34,250 nt of DNA from Oscillospiraceae bacterium (GTDB taxonomy: Bacteria; Bacillota; Clostridia; Oscillospirales; Oscillospiraceae), in NCBI GenBank assembly GCA_017620525.1, contig JAGAUY010000028.1, positions 1 to 34,250 of the forward strand. The letters are read 5' to 3'. Of the stretch, positions 15,689 to 23,335 are shown one piece after another. Each line of letters opens with the position of its first letter. Within the stretch, counting starts at the first letter, position 1. The notes beneath the pieces are model-generated. The model was given only the letters and a program-made list of their open reading frames with translations, did not search any database and was not told the origin of the DNA. A program made the translations under genes and the position numbers.

Positions 15689-16624
15689 TCACAGCTTCTC
15701 GCAGATACGCAGCTTGGCGCTGCGCGCTCTGGGATTGCGCTCCAGTTCTTCCTCTCCCGATACCACGGGCTTTCTGGTAATGAGCTTCACCTGAGGCTTC
15801 TTGCCGCAGACGCACACAGGGAAACTGGGCGGGCAGGTGCAGCCCTTGGCCGCATTTGCCATGGCATTCTTGACGATACGGTCTTCCAGAGAGTGGAAGG
15901 TGATCACCGCCAGCCGCCCCCCCTTGTTCAGGCAGGGAATCGCGTCTCTCATGACCTTTTCCACACTGCCCAGCTCATCATTGACGGCAATGCGGATGGC
16001 CTGGAAGCTGCGCTTGGCCGGATGCTGCTTTTCTCTCAAAGCCGCCGCAGGCATGGCGCCGCGGATGATGTCCACAAGCTCCAGAGTGGTCTCGATGGGT
16101 TTGTTTTCCCGGTGGCTGCAGATCGCGGCCGCGATCCGGGGCGCGTAACGTTCTTCACCGTAATCATAAAGGATCCGCTTCAGTTCTTCCTGGCTCCAGG
16201 TGTTGACCACGTCGTAAGCGGAGAGAACATCTTCGCCGTTCATGCGCATATCAAGAGGCGCATCCACCATATAGGAAAAACCGCGGCTGCCGTCATCGAG
16301 CTGGGGGGAAGATACGCCCAGGTCCAGCAGAATGCCGTCCACGCCTTCAATTTCCAGTTCCTCCAGTACCTGCCTGATCTCGCAGAAATTGGAGTGAACC
16401 AGCGTCACCTTATCCGCATAGGGAGCCAGTCGTTCCCCGGCGGCCTTCAGTGCCACGGGATCCCGGTCGATGCCGATGTGGCGGCCGGTGGTCAGCCGCT
16501 TCACGATCTGGCTGGAGTGTCCGGCGCCGCCCAGGGTGCCGTCCACATAAGTGCCGTCAGGTTTGATATTCAGTCCGTCCAGGCATTCGTTCAGAAGGAC
16601 GGAAACATGATGAAATTCTGTCAT
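15689..16624 (-). CDS. rsmH: RsmH, 16S rRNA m4C1402 methyltransferase
   Basis: 311 residues. RsmH N4-methylates C1402 of 16S rRNA in the ribosomal P site; RsmI, encoded at 20652, 2'-O-methylates the same nucleotide. Motifs are HVSVLLNECLDGL, DGTLGGAGHSSQI, GIDRDPVAL, GILLDLGVSSPQLDDGSRGFSY and the C-terminal ITFHSLEDRIVKN with LITRKPV. The ATG overlaps the mraZ stop (ATGA), so it is coupled to mraZ. It is the second gene of the dcw cluster, as in most bacteria. Confidence 0.97.
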   Translation of the reverse strand: MTEFHHVSVLLNECLDGLNIKPDGTYVDGTLGGAGHSSQIVKRLTTGRHIGIDRDPVALKAAGERLAPYADKVTLVHSNFCEIRQVLEELEIEGVDGILLDLGVSSPQLDDGSRGFSYMVDAPLDMRMNGEDVLSAYDVVNTWSQEELKRILYDYGEERYAPRIAAAICSHRENKPIETTLELVDIIRGAMPAAALREKQHPAKRSFQAIRIAVNDELGSVEKVMRDAIPCLNKGGRLAVITFHSLEDRIVKNAMANAAKGCTCPPSFPVCVCGKKPQVKLITRKPVVSGEEELERNPRARSAKLRICEKL

Positions 16625-17049
16625 AGTCCGATAGCCTCCAGAGATGCCAGCAATTTTTCGGGAGTCAGGTTCTCAGCCTCGAAGGCTCTGAACTCCTCTG
16701 CGTCCCAGATTTCCGCCTGGCCCGCCCGGCCGACGATCATGACCTCTCTGCCGATGCCGGCATAGTCAATGAGGAACTGGGTCAGCGCAAAGCGGAACTG
16801 TTTATCCGGATTGCACTCGGCTGCATTCATAAAAATCAGGCTGGTGGCACCGGCCCGCTGGGAAAGACTCAGGGCATTGAAGTTGTCGCTGAGGGTCTGC
16901 CACTCGGCGGCAGTGTAGATGGTCAGGCAGCGATGACCGCAGTTGACGCCCAGAGTCACATAAAAATCATCGCCCAACTCGCCACGAAGCTTCGCAGGAA
17001 CGAACAGTCGGTTCTTGTCATCCAGTTTGGCAGGGTATTTGCCGATCAT
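16621..17049 (-). CDS. mraZ: MraZ, transcriptional regulator of the dcw cluster
   Basis: 142 residues. MraZ is a ring-forming DNA-binding protein with two AbrB-like halves. Each half carries the family D-x-x-x-R signature: YPAKLDDKNRLFVPAKLR near residues 5-22 and AECNPDKQFRFALTQFL in the second half (an unusual form of the second motif). It represses or tunes its own operon through direct repeats near the promoter (established in E. coli and mycoplasmas). GGAGGTGA precedes the ATG. Three decamer repeats lie between this site and the -10 box. First gene of the cluster. Confidence 0.95.
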   Translation of the reverse strand: MIGKYPAKLDDKNRLFVPAKLRGELGDDFYVTLGVNCGHRCLTIYTAAEWQTLSDNFNALSLSQRAGATSLIFMNAAECNPDKQFRFALTQFLIDYAGIGREVMIVGRAGQAEIWDAEEFRAFEAENLTPEKLLASLEAIGL

Positions 17050-17065
17050 TTGCGGTCACCTCCAT

Positions 17066-17096
17066 TCCATTTTACTCCACTTTACTACCCTTTTAC
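17066..17096 (-). promoter_or_regulatory. candidate MraZ operator (three decamer repeats)
   Basis: Read on the minus strand, GTAAAAGGGTA, GTAAAGTGGA and GTAAAATGGA lie head to tail with a 10-11 bp period (17086-17096, 17076-17085, 17066-17075), just downstream of the mraZ -10 box and just before the ribosome binding site. Direct repeats with a G-rich core and 10-bp period fit published MraZ sites (TGGGN repeats in E. coli, AAAGTGG in mycoplasmas). Confidence 0.65.
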
Positions 17097-17109
17097 ACCA
17101 TTCAATGAC

Positions 17110-17138
17110 AGTATAACTCCTCCCGCACCAAAAATCAA
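17110..17138 (-). promoter_or_regulatory. mraZ (dcw cluster) promoter
   Basis: Minus strand -35 TTGATT (17133-17138), 17-base spacer, -10 TATACT (17110-17115). The predicted start is near 17103, immediately before the decamer repeats. Confidence 0.7.
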
Positions 17139-17217
17139 TCTTTTTTCCCGCTTTTTTTCGAAACAGACCGTCAAAACCGCCTGTTTTTCGTATTTTCGAA
17201 CGATTGTTCTAAGATTA

Positions 17218-19545
17218 TCAGGAATGGAAGCTAAGTTCGCCGTTCTCCATTCTGGCTCTGACTCTGGCAGGTTTGCGGCTGCACCGGAGCAAAAATCCCG
17301 CCAGCGGTCCTTCCACCTGATCCTGAACGATTCTGCGCAGTTGACGGGCACCGCCCTTCCTGCAGCAGTCCCGCGCCAGTTCTGCAGCAAGCTCCCGCGG
17401 CAGCAGCAGCTGGATCCCCTGATTGGCAGTCCGGGCCGCAAGCTGATCCAGATACTTCCGGGCGATGACCTCCATATCATCCCGACTCAGCGCGCCGAAA
17501 TGCACCACCCGGTCCAGCCTGCCCAGAAATTCCGGCGGAAAGATATGCCGCAGCACCGCATCCACCTCTCCCTCCCGGCCCGCTGGGCGGAATCCCAGTC
17601 CGTCGCTCTTTACCTCGCCTCCGGCATTGGACGTCATCACAACAATGGCATTTTTGAAACTGATCCTGCGGCCTTTGGCATCCGTCAGGCACCCTTCCTC
17701 CATAATCTGAAGCAGAATCCCGGCCACATCCGGGTGTGCCTTTTCCAATTCATCCAGCAGCACCAGACAGTATGGCCTGCGTCGCACCGCTTCTGTCAGT
17801 TTGCCTCCCTCCTCGTGACCCACATAGCCGGGAGGCGCGCCGAGAAGCCGTGCGACCGAATGCTTTTCCATATACTCTGACATATCCAGCCGGATCATGG
17901 CATCCCGGGAACCGAACATCTCCTCCGCCACGCAACGGCACAGTTCCGTCTTGCCCACACCTGTGGGACCGGCGAAGAGCATGCATGCAATGGGCCGATT
18001 TTCGTCCCGGATACCGGAGTATCCCCGGCGCAGCGCTTCCGCCACCGCAGCCACCGCAGCGCTCTGGCCTGTTACCTGTGCCTCCAGGCATTCCTCCAGT
18101 TTCAGCAGCCGCTGCCGCTCGCTGGCAGTAAGCCGCCCCGTGGGAATCCCGGTCCGGGCGGATACCGCCCAGGCAACATCCCCCGCGCCCACAGTTCTGG
18201 CCCGGCGGCTCTCACCGGAACCGGCCACCATCTTCTGCATTCGGTCCCGCAGCTCCGCCGCCCGCTCAAACCGGCTCTCCCGAACCGCTTCGTGAAGCTC
18301 CTGCTCCAGTCCCTGCCGTGCAGAACCTCCTCTGGTGCCACACAATTCCTCCATCCGCGCGTGGGCCGCTCCCTCATCCAGAAGATCGATGGCTTTGTCC
18401 GGAAGGTACAGATCCGGAAGATACCGCACCGACAGCCGCACCGCTTCTTTCATGGCATCTTCCGTGATGCGAAGATGATGATGGCGCTCCAGTCCCGGTT
18501 TCAGGGCACGCAGGATCGCCATCACCGCCTCCTGGTCCGGTTCCTCCACCGTTACCGGCCGGAACCGCCGCTCCAGAGCGGGATCCTTTTCAATGTATTT
18601 CCGGTATTCATCCAGGGTAGTGGCCCCCAGCATCTGCAGTTCCCCCCTGCCCAGAGCAGGTTTGAGAATGTTGGCAGCGTCAATGGCCCCCTCCGCCGCA
18701 CCTGCGCCCACGATGGTATGCATCTCATCGACGAACAGGATCACATCGCCGCTTCTGCGGATCTCCGTCAGCACATCCCGCAGCCGTTCCTCAAATTCTC
18801 CCCGGTACTTGGTACCCGCCACCAGATTTGCCATATTCAGGCTCACCAGCCTCTTGTCCTTCAGCTGGGGCGGTACATTTCCCGCCGCCATCCGCTGCGC
18901 CAATCCCTCGGCAATGGCGGTCTTGCCCACCCCCGGTTCCCCTACCAGGGCGGGGTTATTCTTATTCTTCCGGCAAAGGATACCGATGACCATATTGATC
19001 TCCCGGTCCCGCCCGATGACAGGCTCCATGGCGGATGCCTTCATCACCAGGTCCTCACTGAATTGCTCCAACAGTTTCGTAGCAGACTCCTCCTTCTTGT
19101 ATCGAACGGGTGTTTTCCGTTCCCATCGCAGATATTCCACCGTTCGGGTGAACAGTTCTCCGGTGTCAACTCCCCCCAGCATCAATAATTCCCCGGCTGC
19201 CGTTTCTTCCCGGCGGGCCAGGGACAAAAGCATATGAACAGGCGCGATGGCTTTCGCCCCCAGACTCCGGGCTTCCTTCGCCGCGCCGCGCAGGATCCGT
19301 TTTGCATCGGGTGTGAATCCCTGAGGCAGCGGCAGCGACGGGGTCCCCTTACCATACAGGAGCATCGCACAGTCAGCGGTCAGTTCCGGCATGGCGCCGC
19401 ACAGGCGCAGAATCTGACCCACACCTGCGTCAGATTCCGTCATAGCCAGCAGCAGATGGGCGCTGCCAACATAGCTGTGACCCATACATTTTGCCTGCCT
19501 TCCCGCAGACCGGATCAGCTCCAGCGTTTGCAACTCATATCGCAT
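17218..19545 (-). CDS. clpC: ClpC-type AAA+ unfoldase
   Basis: 775 residues. A Hsp100/Clp ATPase that unfolds proteins and feeds them to ClpP. In order: an N-terminal double Clp repeat (1 to ~140), AAA-1 with Walker A GEPGVGKT (202-209) and VILFVDEMH, a middle region with a UVR-like helix pair (LHEAVRESRFERAAELRDRM), and AAA-2 with Walker A GPTGVGKT (526-533) and LVLLDELEKAHPD. The tripeptide LGF in SDGLGFRPAG fits the ClpP-docking loop. Both Walker A motifs are intact. In many Firmicutes clpC sits with ctsR-mcsA-mcsB; none of these is here and no CtsR-type heptad repeat is visible upstream. GAGGAGGGG precedes the ATG. ClpE or ClpB are less likely, since no zinc finger or long M domain is present. 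Confidence 0.9.
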   Translation of the reverse strand: MRYELQTLELIRSAGRQAKCMGHSYVGSAHLLLAMTESDAGVGQILRLCGAMPELTADCAMLLYGKGTPSLPLPQGFTPDAKRILRGAAKEARSLGAKAIAPVHMLLSLARREETAAGELLMLGGVDTGELFTRTVEYLRWERKTPVRYKKEESATKLLEQFSEDLVMKASAMEPVIGRDREINMVIGILCRKNKNNPALVGEPGVGKTAIAEGLAQRMAAGNVPPQLKDKRLVSLNMANLVAGTKYRGEFEERLRDVLTEIRRSGDVILFVDEMHTIVGAGAAEGAIDAANILKPALGRGELQMLGATTLDEYRKYIEKDPALERRFRPVTVEEPDQEAVMAILRALKPGLERHHHLRITEDAMKEAVRLSVRYLPDLYLPDKAIDLLDEGAAHARMEELCGTRGGSARQGLEQELHEAVRESRFERAAELRDRMQKMVAGSGESRRARTVGAGDVAWAVSARTGIPTGRLTASERQRLLKLEECLEAQVTGQSAAVAAVAEALRRGYSGIRDENRPIACMLFAGPTGVGKTELCRCVAEEMFGSRDAMIRLDMSEYMEKHSVARLLGAPPGYVGHEEGGKLTEAVRRRPYCLVLLDELEKAHPDVAGILLQIMEEGCLTDAKGRRISFKNAIVVMTSNAGGEVKSDGLGFRPAGREGEVDAVLRHIFPPEFLGRLDRVVHFGALSRDDMEVIARKYLDQLAARTANQGIQLLLPRELAAELARDCCRKGGARQLRRIVQDQVEGPLAGFLLRCSRKPARVRARMENGELSFHS

Positions 19546-19617
19546 CGATACCCCTCCTCATCAGGAAAATTTTCGCCGGGGTACCAAAAAAATATACAAC
19601 TGTTTTCAAAAAAGGAA

Positions 19618-19645
19618 TTGCAATTTTAGAAATACATGCTAGAAT
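19618..19645 (+). promoter_or_regulatory. ferredoxin promoter
   Basis: -35 TTGCAA (19618-19623), 16-base spacer, -10 TAGAAT (19640-19645), about 50 bases before the ferredoxin ATG. Confidence 0.6.
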
Positions 19646-19700
19646 AAAGATACGTTATTAAGTTAGCGTGCTATTATACAACATATATGGAGGTAATATC

Positions 19701-19871
19701 ATGGCTTACAATATCACCGACGCTTGTGTCGCTTGCGGTTCCTGCGCCGACCAGTGCCCCGTTGAGGCTATCTCTGAGGGCGACGGCAAGTACGTCATCG
19801 ACGCTGATGTCTGCGTTTCCTGCGGCTCCTGCGCTGATCAGTGCCCCGCCGAAGCTATCGAGGAAGGCTGA
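19701..19871 (+). CDS. 2[4Fe-4S] ferredoxin, clostridial type
   Basis: 56 residues from the ATG at 19701, set by TGGAGGT at 7 bases. Two near-identical cluster motifs, CVACGSCADQCP (near residue 9) and CVSCGSCADQCP (near 37), each CxxCxxCxxxCP, ligate two [4Fe-4S] clusters. This small soluble carrier moves low-potential electrons between oxidoreductases such as pyruvate:ferredoxin oxidoreductase and hydrogenase in anaerobes (established). Length is typical. It is a single-gene unit with its own promoter and a very strong terminator, which suggests high expression. Confidence 0.96.
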   Translation: MAYNITDACVACGSCADQCPVEAISEGDGKYVIDADVCVSCGSCADQCPAEAIEEG

Positions 19872-19887
19872 TTCTTTTGAATCGCGT

Positions 19888-19925
19888 CGGCCTGCGCACG
19901 CATTTGTGCGCAGGCCGCTTTTTTT
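19888..19925 (+). terminator. strong terminator after ferredoxin
   Basis: Perfect 12-bp GC-rich stem (19888-19899 with 19906-19917), 6-base loop, then C and seven Ts. The next gene starts only 16 bases further on. Confidence 0.93.
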
Positions 19926-19940
19926 AACGGAGTAACCTCT

Positions 19941-20633
19941 ATGGAGAATTTACCAAACGGCTATACGCTGGATACAGGCAGCGGTTCTTTCCCCCTGAGC
20001 ACCGACTCCATGGTGCTGGCCCATTTTGTCAGACTGCCGCGCAACGCCCGGGTACTGGATCTGGGCTCCGGCTGCGGCACGCTGGGGGTTCTGCTGTGCG
20101 CCAAAGACCCTTTCTGCCGCGTCACCGGGGTGGAGTTGACGGAAAATGCCCACGAAGCCGCCCTGAACAACATCCGCGTCAATCACCTGCACCCCCGTCT
20201 GGAAAGTATATGTGCCGACCTGCGGACTCTTGACAGCCGGTTTGCTCCCGGCTCTTTTTCCTGCTGCATTTCCAATCCCCCCTATTTCTCCGGCGGTCCT
20301 GCCAGCCGGACTGCACCCCTGGCCCGCCGGGACGACTGCTGCAGTCCGGAGGAGCTGTTCCGCACTGCCGCTGCTGCTGTCAAATTCGGCGGCGACTTTT
20401 TTCTGGTTCACAAGCCGGAACGTCTCGCCCAGCTCATTGCCTGCGGCGCCATGGTAGGCCTGGAGGCCAAACGGCTTCGTCTGCTCCGCCACAGGGAAGG
20501 CGGCCCCGTTACGCTGATCCTGCTGCAATTCCGCAGGGGCGGCAAGGCAGGTCTTCAGATCGATGAGTTCAGTCTGTTCGATTCCCTTGGCGATCCTACG
20601 CCGTATTACCAGGAAGTTTATCATATTAAGTAA
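19941..20633 (+). CDS. TrmN6-type tRNA (adenine37-N6)-methyltransferase
   Basis: 230 residues. Class I methyltransferase with motif I VLDLGSGCGTLGVLL (~39-53), the acidic residue in VTGVELTENA, and the catalytic motif NPPY (CCISNPPYFSGG) typical of N6-adenine methylation. Family and layout match E. coli TrmN6 (YfiC) and B. subtilis YabB, which modify A37 of tRNA-Val; that activity is inferred here. It is followed by rsmI after 18 bases, as in the yabB-yabC neighbourhood of Bacillus, though the intervening GIY-YIG gene yazA is missing. It starts immediately after the ferredoxin terminator and no separate promoter is evident. Confidence 0.88.
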   Translation: MENLPNGYTLDTGSGSFPLSTDSMVLAHFVRLPRNARVLDLGSGCGTLGVLLCAKDPFCRVTGVELTENAHEAALNNIRVNHLHPRLESICADLRTLDSRFAPGSFSCCISNPPYFSGGPASRTAPLARRDDCCSPEELFRTAAAAVKFGGDFFLVHKPERLAQLIACGAMVGLEAKRLRLLRHREGGPVTLILLQFRRGGKAGLQIDEFSLFDSLGDPTPYYQEVYHIK

Positions 20634-20651
20634 CAATTTTAGGAGGCAATT

Positions 20652-21482
20652 ATGGCCGGAATGTTATACCTGGTCCCCACCCCCATCGGCAATCTGGGAG
20701 ATATCTCCGAGCGCTGCCGCAGAACGCTGGAAGAGGCGGATTTCATCGCCGCCGAGGACACCAGAGTTTCCCTGAAGCTGCTGAACCATCTGGGCATCAA
20801 AAAAAGCCTTGTCAGCTACTACGAGCACAACAAGGCATTCAAGGGCGAGAAAATTGTGGAGCGGATCCTGGCCGGCGAGACCTGCGCGCTGGTCTCCGAC
20901 GCGGGCAGTCCCGCCATTTCCGATCCCGGAGAGGATCTGGTAAAGCTGTGCCATGAGGCAGGCATCGTGGTCTGCGCCATCCCCGGTCCCTGCGCGGTGA
21001 TCACCGCCCTGAGCATCTCCGGCCAGGCCACCGGCCGGTTCTGCTTTGAAGGGTTCCTGTCCACCGCGAAAAAGAGCCGCCGGGAGCATCTGGAGTCCCT
21101 GGAAAAAGAGCAGCGGACCATGATCTTCTATGAAGCACCCCACAAGCTGGTGAACACGCTGGAGGATCTGGCAGAGCATTTCGGCGAAGAGCGGCCCATC
21201 AGCCTGTGCAGGGAGCTGACCAAGCTCCACGAGGAAGTGGTACGCACCACTCTGGGTGAAGCCATTGAAAAATACACCGAGAATCCCCCCAAGGGTGAGT
21301 TCGTCCTGGTGGTTGCCGGTGCCCCCGCCGAGGAAAAGACCTCCGCCACCGCTGAGGATGCCGCAGCCCGGGTCGCCCAGCTGATGGAAGCGGGTCTGAG
21401 CCGCAAGGACGCCATCAAGCAGACCGCCAAGGAGCTGGATCTGCCGAAAAACGTAGTCTACGACGCGGCGCTTTCTCTATAA
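20652..21482 (+). CDS. rsmI: RsmI, 16S rRNA 2'-O-methyltransferase (C1402)
   Basis: 276 residues of the tetrapyrrole-methylase fold. RsmI 2'-O-methylates C1402 of 16S rRNA, the nucleotide that RsmH methylates on its base. Family motifs are LYLVPTPIGNLGDIS (5-19), EDTRVSLKLLNHLGI, the SAM-binding VSDAGSPAISDPG, AIPGPCAVITALSISG, and the REL/TKLHEEV region. The C-terminal helical tail (GLSRKDAIKQTAKELDLPKNVVYDAAL) is the small RsmI HTH domain. AGGAGGCA precedes the ATG. Confidence 0.97.
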   Translation: MAGMLYLVPTPIGNLGDISERCRRTLEEADFIAAEDTRVSLKLLNHLGIKKSLVSYYEHNKAFKGEKIVERILAGETCALVSDAGSPAISDPGEDLVKLCHEAGIVVCAIPGPCAVITALSISGQATGRFCFEGFLSTAKKSRREHLESLEKEQRTMIFYEAPHKLVNTLEDLAEHFGEERPISLCRELTKLHEEVVRTTLGEAIEKYTENPPKGEFVLVVAGAPAEEKTSATAEDAAARVAQLMEAGLSRKDAIKQTAKELDLPKNVVYDAALSL

Positions 21483-21496
21483 TCCTTATATTACAG

Positions 21497-21532
21497 AACA
21501 ATGCTCCGATGCATCTGCATCGGAGCGTTGTT
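21497..21532 (+). terminator. hairpin after rsmI
   Basis: 16-bp stem with one T:G pair (21497-21512 with 21517-21532), ATCT loop, then GTTATC. The U tract is weak, but position and strength suit a terminator. The sequence from here to 21675 holds no gene I can support. Confidence 0.6.
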
Positions 21533-21675
21533 GTTATCAGCACTTTCCGTCTTTATAGATTGTTTGTTTCTAACAAACGACATACTTGCTCATTCTGCGG
21601 ATTTCGATAGCGTCAGCATCGACTATATTCTCTGTAGGACTGATAATCCCGAAATAAACAGGTAATAAAGCATTA

Positions 21676-21703
21676 ATGTCCCCCGGAGCATTCCGGGGGA
21701 CAT
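21676..21703 (-). terminator. terminator of abrB
   Basis: Perfect 12-bp stem (21676-21687 with 21692-21703; ATGTCCCCCGGA and complement), 4-base loop, AT-rich tail TAATGCTTTATT on the minus strand. Confidence 0.75.
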
Positions 21704-21714
21704 TTGTTTCATTA

Positions 21715-21957
21715 TCAGTATTCAGACATTTTCGTAATGCAGTCCTGACATACATTCTTTCCGCGGTATGTAACAAGACCGCGGGAAGAACCGCAAAACA
21801 GGCAGGCAGGCTCAAACTTCTGCAAAACAATCCGATCATTCTCCATAAAGATTTCCAACTCATCGCGCTCGGCAATATCCAGCGTGCGCCGCAGTTCAAT
21901 GGGCAGCACAATTCTGCCGAGTTCGTCCACCTTGCGAATAATACCTGTAGACTTCAT
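21715..21957 (-). CDS. abrB: AbrB-type transition-state regulator with C-terminal zinc-binding motif
   Basis: 80 residues. The N-terminal half MKSTGIIRKVDELGRIVLP followed by IELRRTLDI is nearly the B. subtilis AbrB swapped-hairpin DNA-binding domain, a dimeric regulator of post-exponential and sporulation genes. The C-terminal half differs: CLFCGSS...YRGKNVCQDC (residues ~52-74) forms a CxxC-CxxC pair that probably binds zinc, as seen in other clostridial members. It lies convergent to rsmI, the same neighbourhood as in Bacillus. GAGGAGAGC gives the ribosome binding site. The promoter is fully consensus. Function as an AbrB orthologue is a good inference; SpoVT is excluded by length. Confidence 0.9.
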   Translation of the reverse strand: MKSTGIIRKVDELGRIVLPIELRRTLDIAERDELEIFMENDRIVLQKFEPACLFCGSSRGLVTYRGKNVCQDCITKMSEY

Positions 21958-22026
21958 AGTGGGCAGCTCTCCTCATTTTCCGATTCATAAGCCGCTGCTG
22001 AGTCTGTTTTGCGACTTATTTAGTAT

Positions 22027-22055
22027 ATTATACTGTTATTCGCATTTTGTGTCAA
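22027..22055 (-). promoter_or_regulatory. abrB promoter (full consensus)
   Basis: Minus strand TTGACA (22050-22055), 17-base spacer, TATAAT (22027-22032). The leader is about 60 bases. Confidence 0.85.
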
Positions 22056-22145
22056 ATCATTTTTACAATTTTGTCATCTTTTGTTAGATTTTCCTAATCA
22101 AAAAATCCGTTCATCAGCATATTGTACACCAAAGGGGGAATGGAC

Positions 22146-22724
22146 ATGGTTATGAGCTTGATTTGGATCGGAATTGTTATGATTTCTCTGTTTTGTGCCA
22201 TTCTCACGGGCAGGGTCGGCGATCTCGCAGCGGCAGTTCCCCAGGGTGCCCAGGCAGGCATCACACTGGCTGTTTCCATGGCAGGTTCCATCTGTCTGTG
22301 GACAGGCATTGGCAGGTTAATGGAACACTCCGGCATGACCGCCGTGCTGTCGGGGCTGCTATCGCCGCTGCTGCACCGCGTCTTTCCCGGCACCAGGGAA
22401 GATCCGGTGCTGTCACGGGAATTGTCCGGTAACATCTGCGCCAATTTTCTGGGTCTGGGAAACGCCGCAACACCGATGGGGATCCGGGCCGTCCGGCAGA
22501 TGGCTGGGAACGGAAGTATCGCGACCGACGAAATGTGCCGCCTCATCGTCCTCAACACCGCATCCATCCAGCTGATCCCTGCAAATGTGGCGGCGGTGCG
22601 GGCCTCTCTCGGCTGTGCTTCCCCTTTCGATATTCTTCCGGCCGTCTGGATCACCAGCATCTGCTCCGCAGGATTGGGCGTCACTGCGGCATGGCTTCTG
22701 GGAAAGGTGTGGCATCATGGCTGA
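22146..22724 (+). CDS. spmA: spore maturation protein SpmA
   Basis: 192 residues from the ATG at 22146, about 7 bases from AAGGGGG; the ATGs at 22140 and 22152 are alternatives. SpmA is an integral membrane protein of the nucleoside-recognition/gate family, needed with SpmB for full spore-core dehydration in B. subtilis. Matching features are the first helix MSLIWIGIVMISLFCAILTG, VSMAGSICLWTGIGRLMEHSG, NFLGLGNAATPMGI and the C-terminal helix. Its 3' end overlaps spmB by eight bases. I looked for a sigma-E promoter upstream and found only a poor match, CATATTGT near 22110. Confidence 0.92.
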   Translation: MVMSLIWIGIVMISLFCAILTGRVGDLAAAVPQGAQAGITLAVSMAGSICLWTGIGRLMEHSGMTAVLSGLLSPLLHRVFPGTREDPVLSRELSGNICANFLGLGNAATPMGIRAVRQMAGNGSIATDEMCRLIVLNTASIQLIPANVAAVRASLGCASPFDILPAVWITSICSAGLGVTAAWLLGKVWHHG

Positions 22725-23226
22725 GAGTATTGTGCCGCTGATCATCCTCACCGCATCGCTGGCAGCGCTGCACAAAAAAGAAAACACCTATGACATTCTG
22801 CTGCAGGGCGGCGCGGAAGGACTGAAACTTCTCGGCAGCATTCTCCCCGCCCTGGTGGTGCTGCTGTGTGCGGTCCATATGCTGCGCGCTTCCGGCGCAG
22901 TGGAACTGCTCAGCGCCCTGCTGGCTCCGGTATTCCGCTTCTTCGGGATCCCGCCGGAAACTTCCATGCTGGTGCTGATCCGTCCTATCAGCGGCAGCGC
23001 CGCCCTGGCCGTGGGCGCCGATCTGATGCGCGAGTACGGCCCGGACTCTCTCGTGGGCAGGACCGCCGCTGTGATGCTGGGTTCCACAGAAACCACATTT
23101 TACACCATCAGCGTCTATTTCGGCGCGGCAGGAATCAAAAAGACCCGCTACGCAATCCCGGCAGCATTATTTGCCGATCTGGTGGGATTCACCGTGGCCA
23201 GCTGGACAGTGAAGTGGTTGTTTTGA
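22717..23226 (+). CDS. spmB: spore maturation protein SpmB
   Basis: 169 residues from the ATG at 22717, inside the end of spmA. It is the partner of SpmA, with the same gate-family fold: IVPLIILTASLAALHKKENTYDILLQGG, LPALVVLLCAVHMLRASG, PETSMLVLIRPISGSAAL and GSTETTFYTISVYFGAAGIKKTRYA, the last being a hallmark of SpmB. About four to five membrane segments. The overlap indicates coupled translation. The pair shows that the host makes endospores. Confidence 0.94.
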   Translation: MAESIVPLIILTASLAALHKKENTYDILLQGGAEGLKLLGSILPALVVLLCAVHMLRASGAVELLSALLAPVFRFFGIPPETSMLVLIRPISGSAALAVGADLMREYGPDSLVGRTAAVMLGSTETTFYTISVYFGAAGIKKTRYAIPAALFADLVGFTVASWTVKWLF

Positions 23227-23305
23227 CATTTTAATTGCAGTTTAGCACGCATAACAAGGATGCGTCAGAACAACAAACTAGTATTTGAAAGATCCCCGGC
23301 AATGG

Positions 23306-23333
23306 AAAAGGACGCACACTCGTGCGTCCTTTT
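23306..23333. terminator. bidirectional terminator between spmB and the exonuclease gene
   Basis: 12-bp perfect stem AAAAGGACGCAC/GTGCGTCCTTTT (23306-23317 with 23322-23333), 4-base loop. It serves convergent genes; the exonuclease stop is 3 bases away. Confidence 0.85.
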
Positions 23334-23335
23334 GC

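Noticed and set aside
17139-17217. Terminator of clpC
   Set aside because: An imperfect stem (CGAAA..CAG / CTGTTTCG) exists, but on the minus strand it is followed by As, so it is not a credible terminator in that direction.
21570-21911. 113-codon minus-strand frame overlapping abrB
   Set aside because: It runs through the abrB terminator and abrB in another frame, with no family match.
22085-22140. Sigma-E promoter for spmA
   Set aside because: CATATTGT near 22110 resembles a -10 only loosely and no matching -35 is present at proper spacing.
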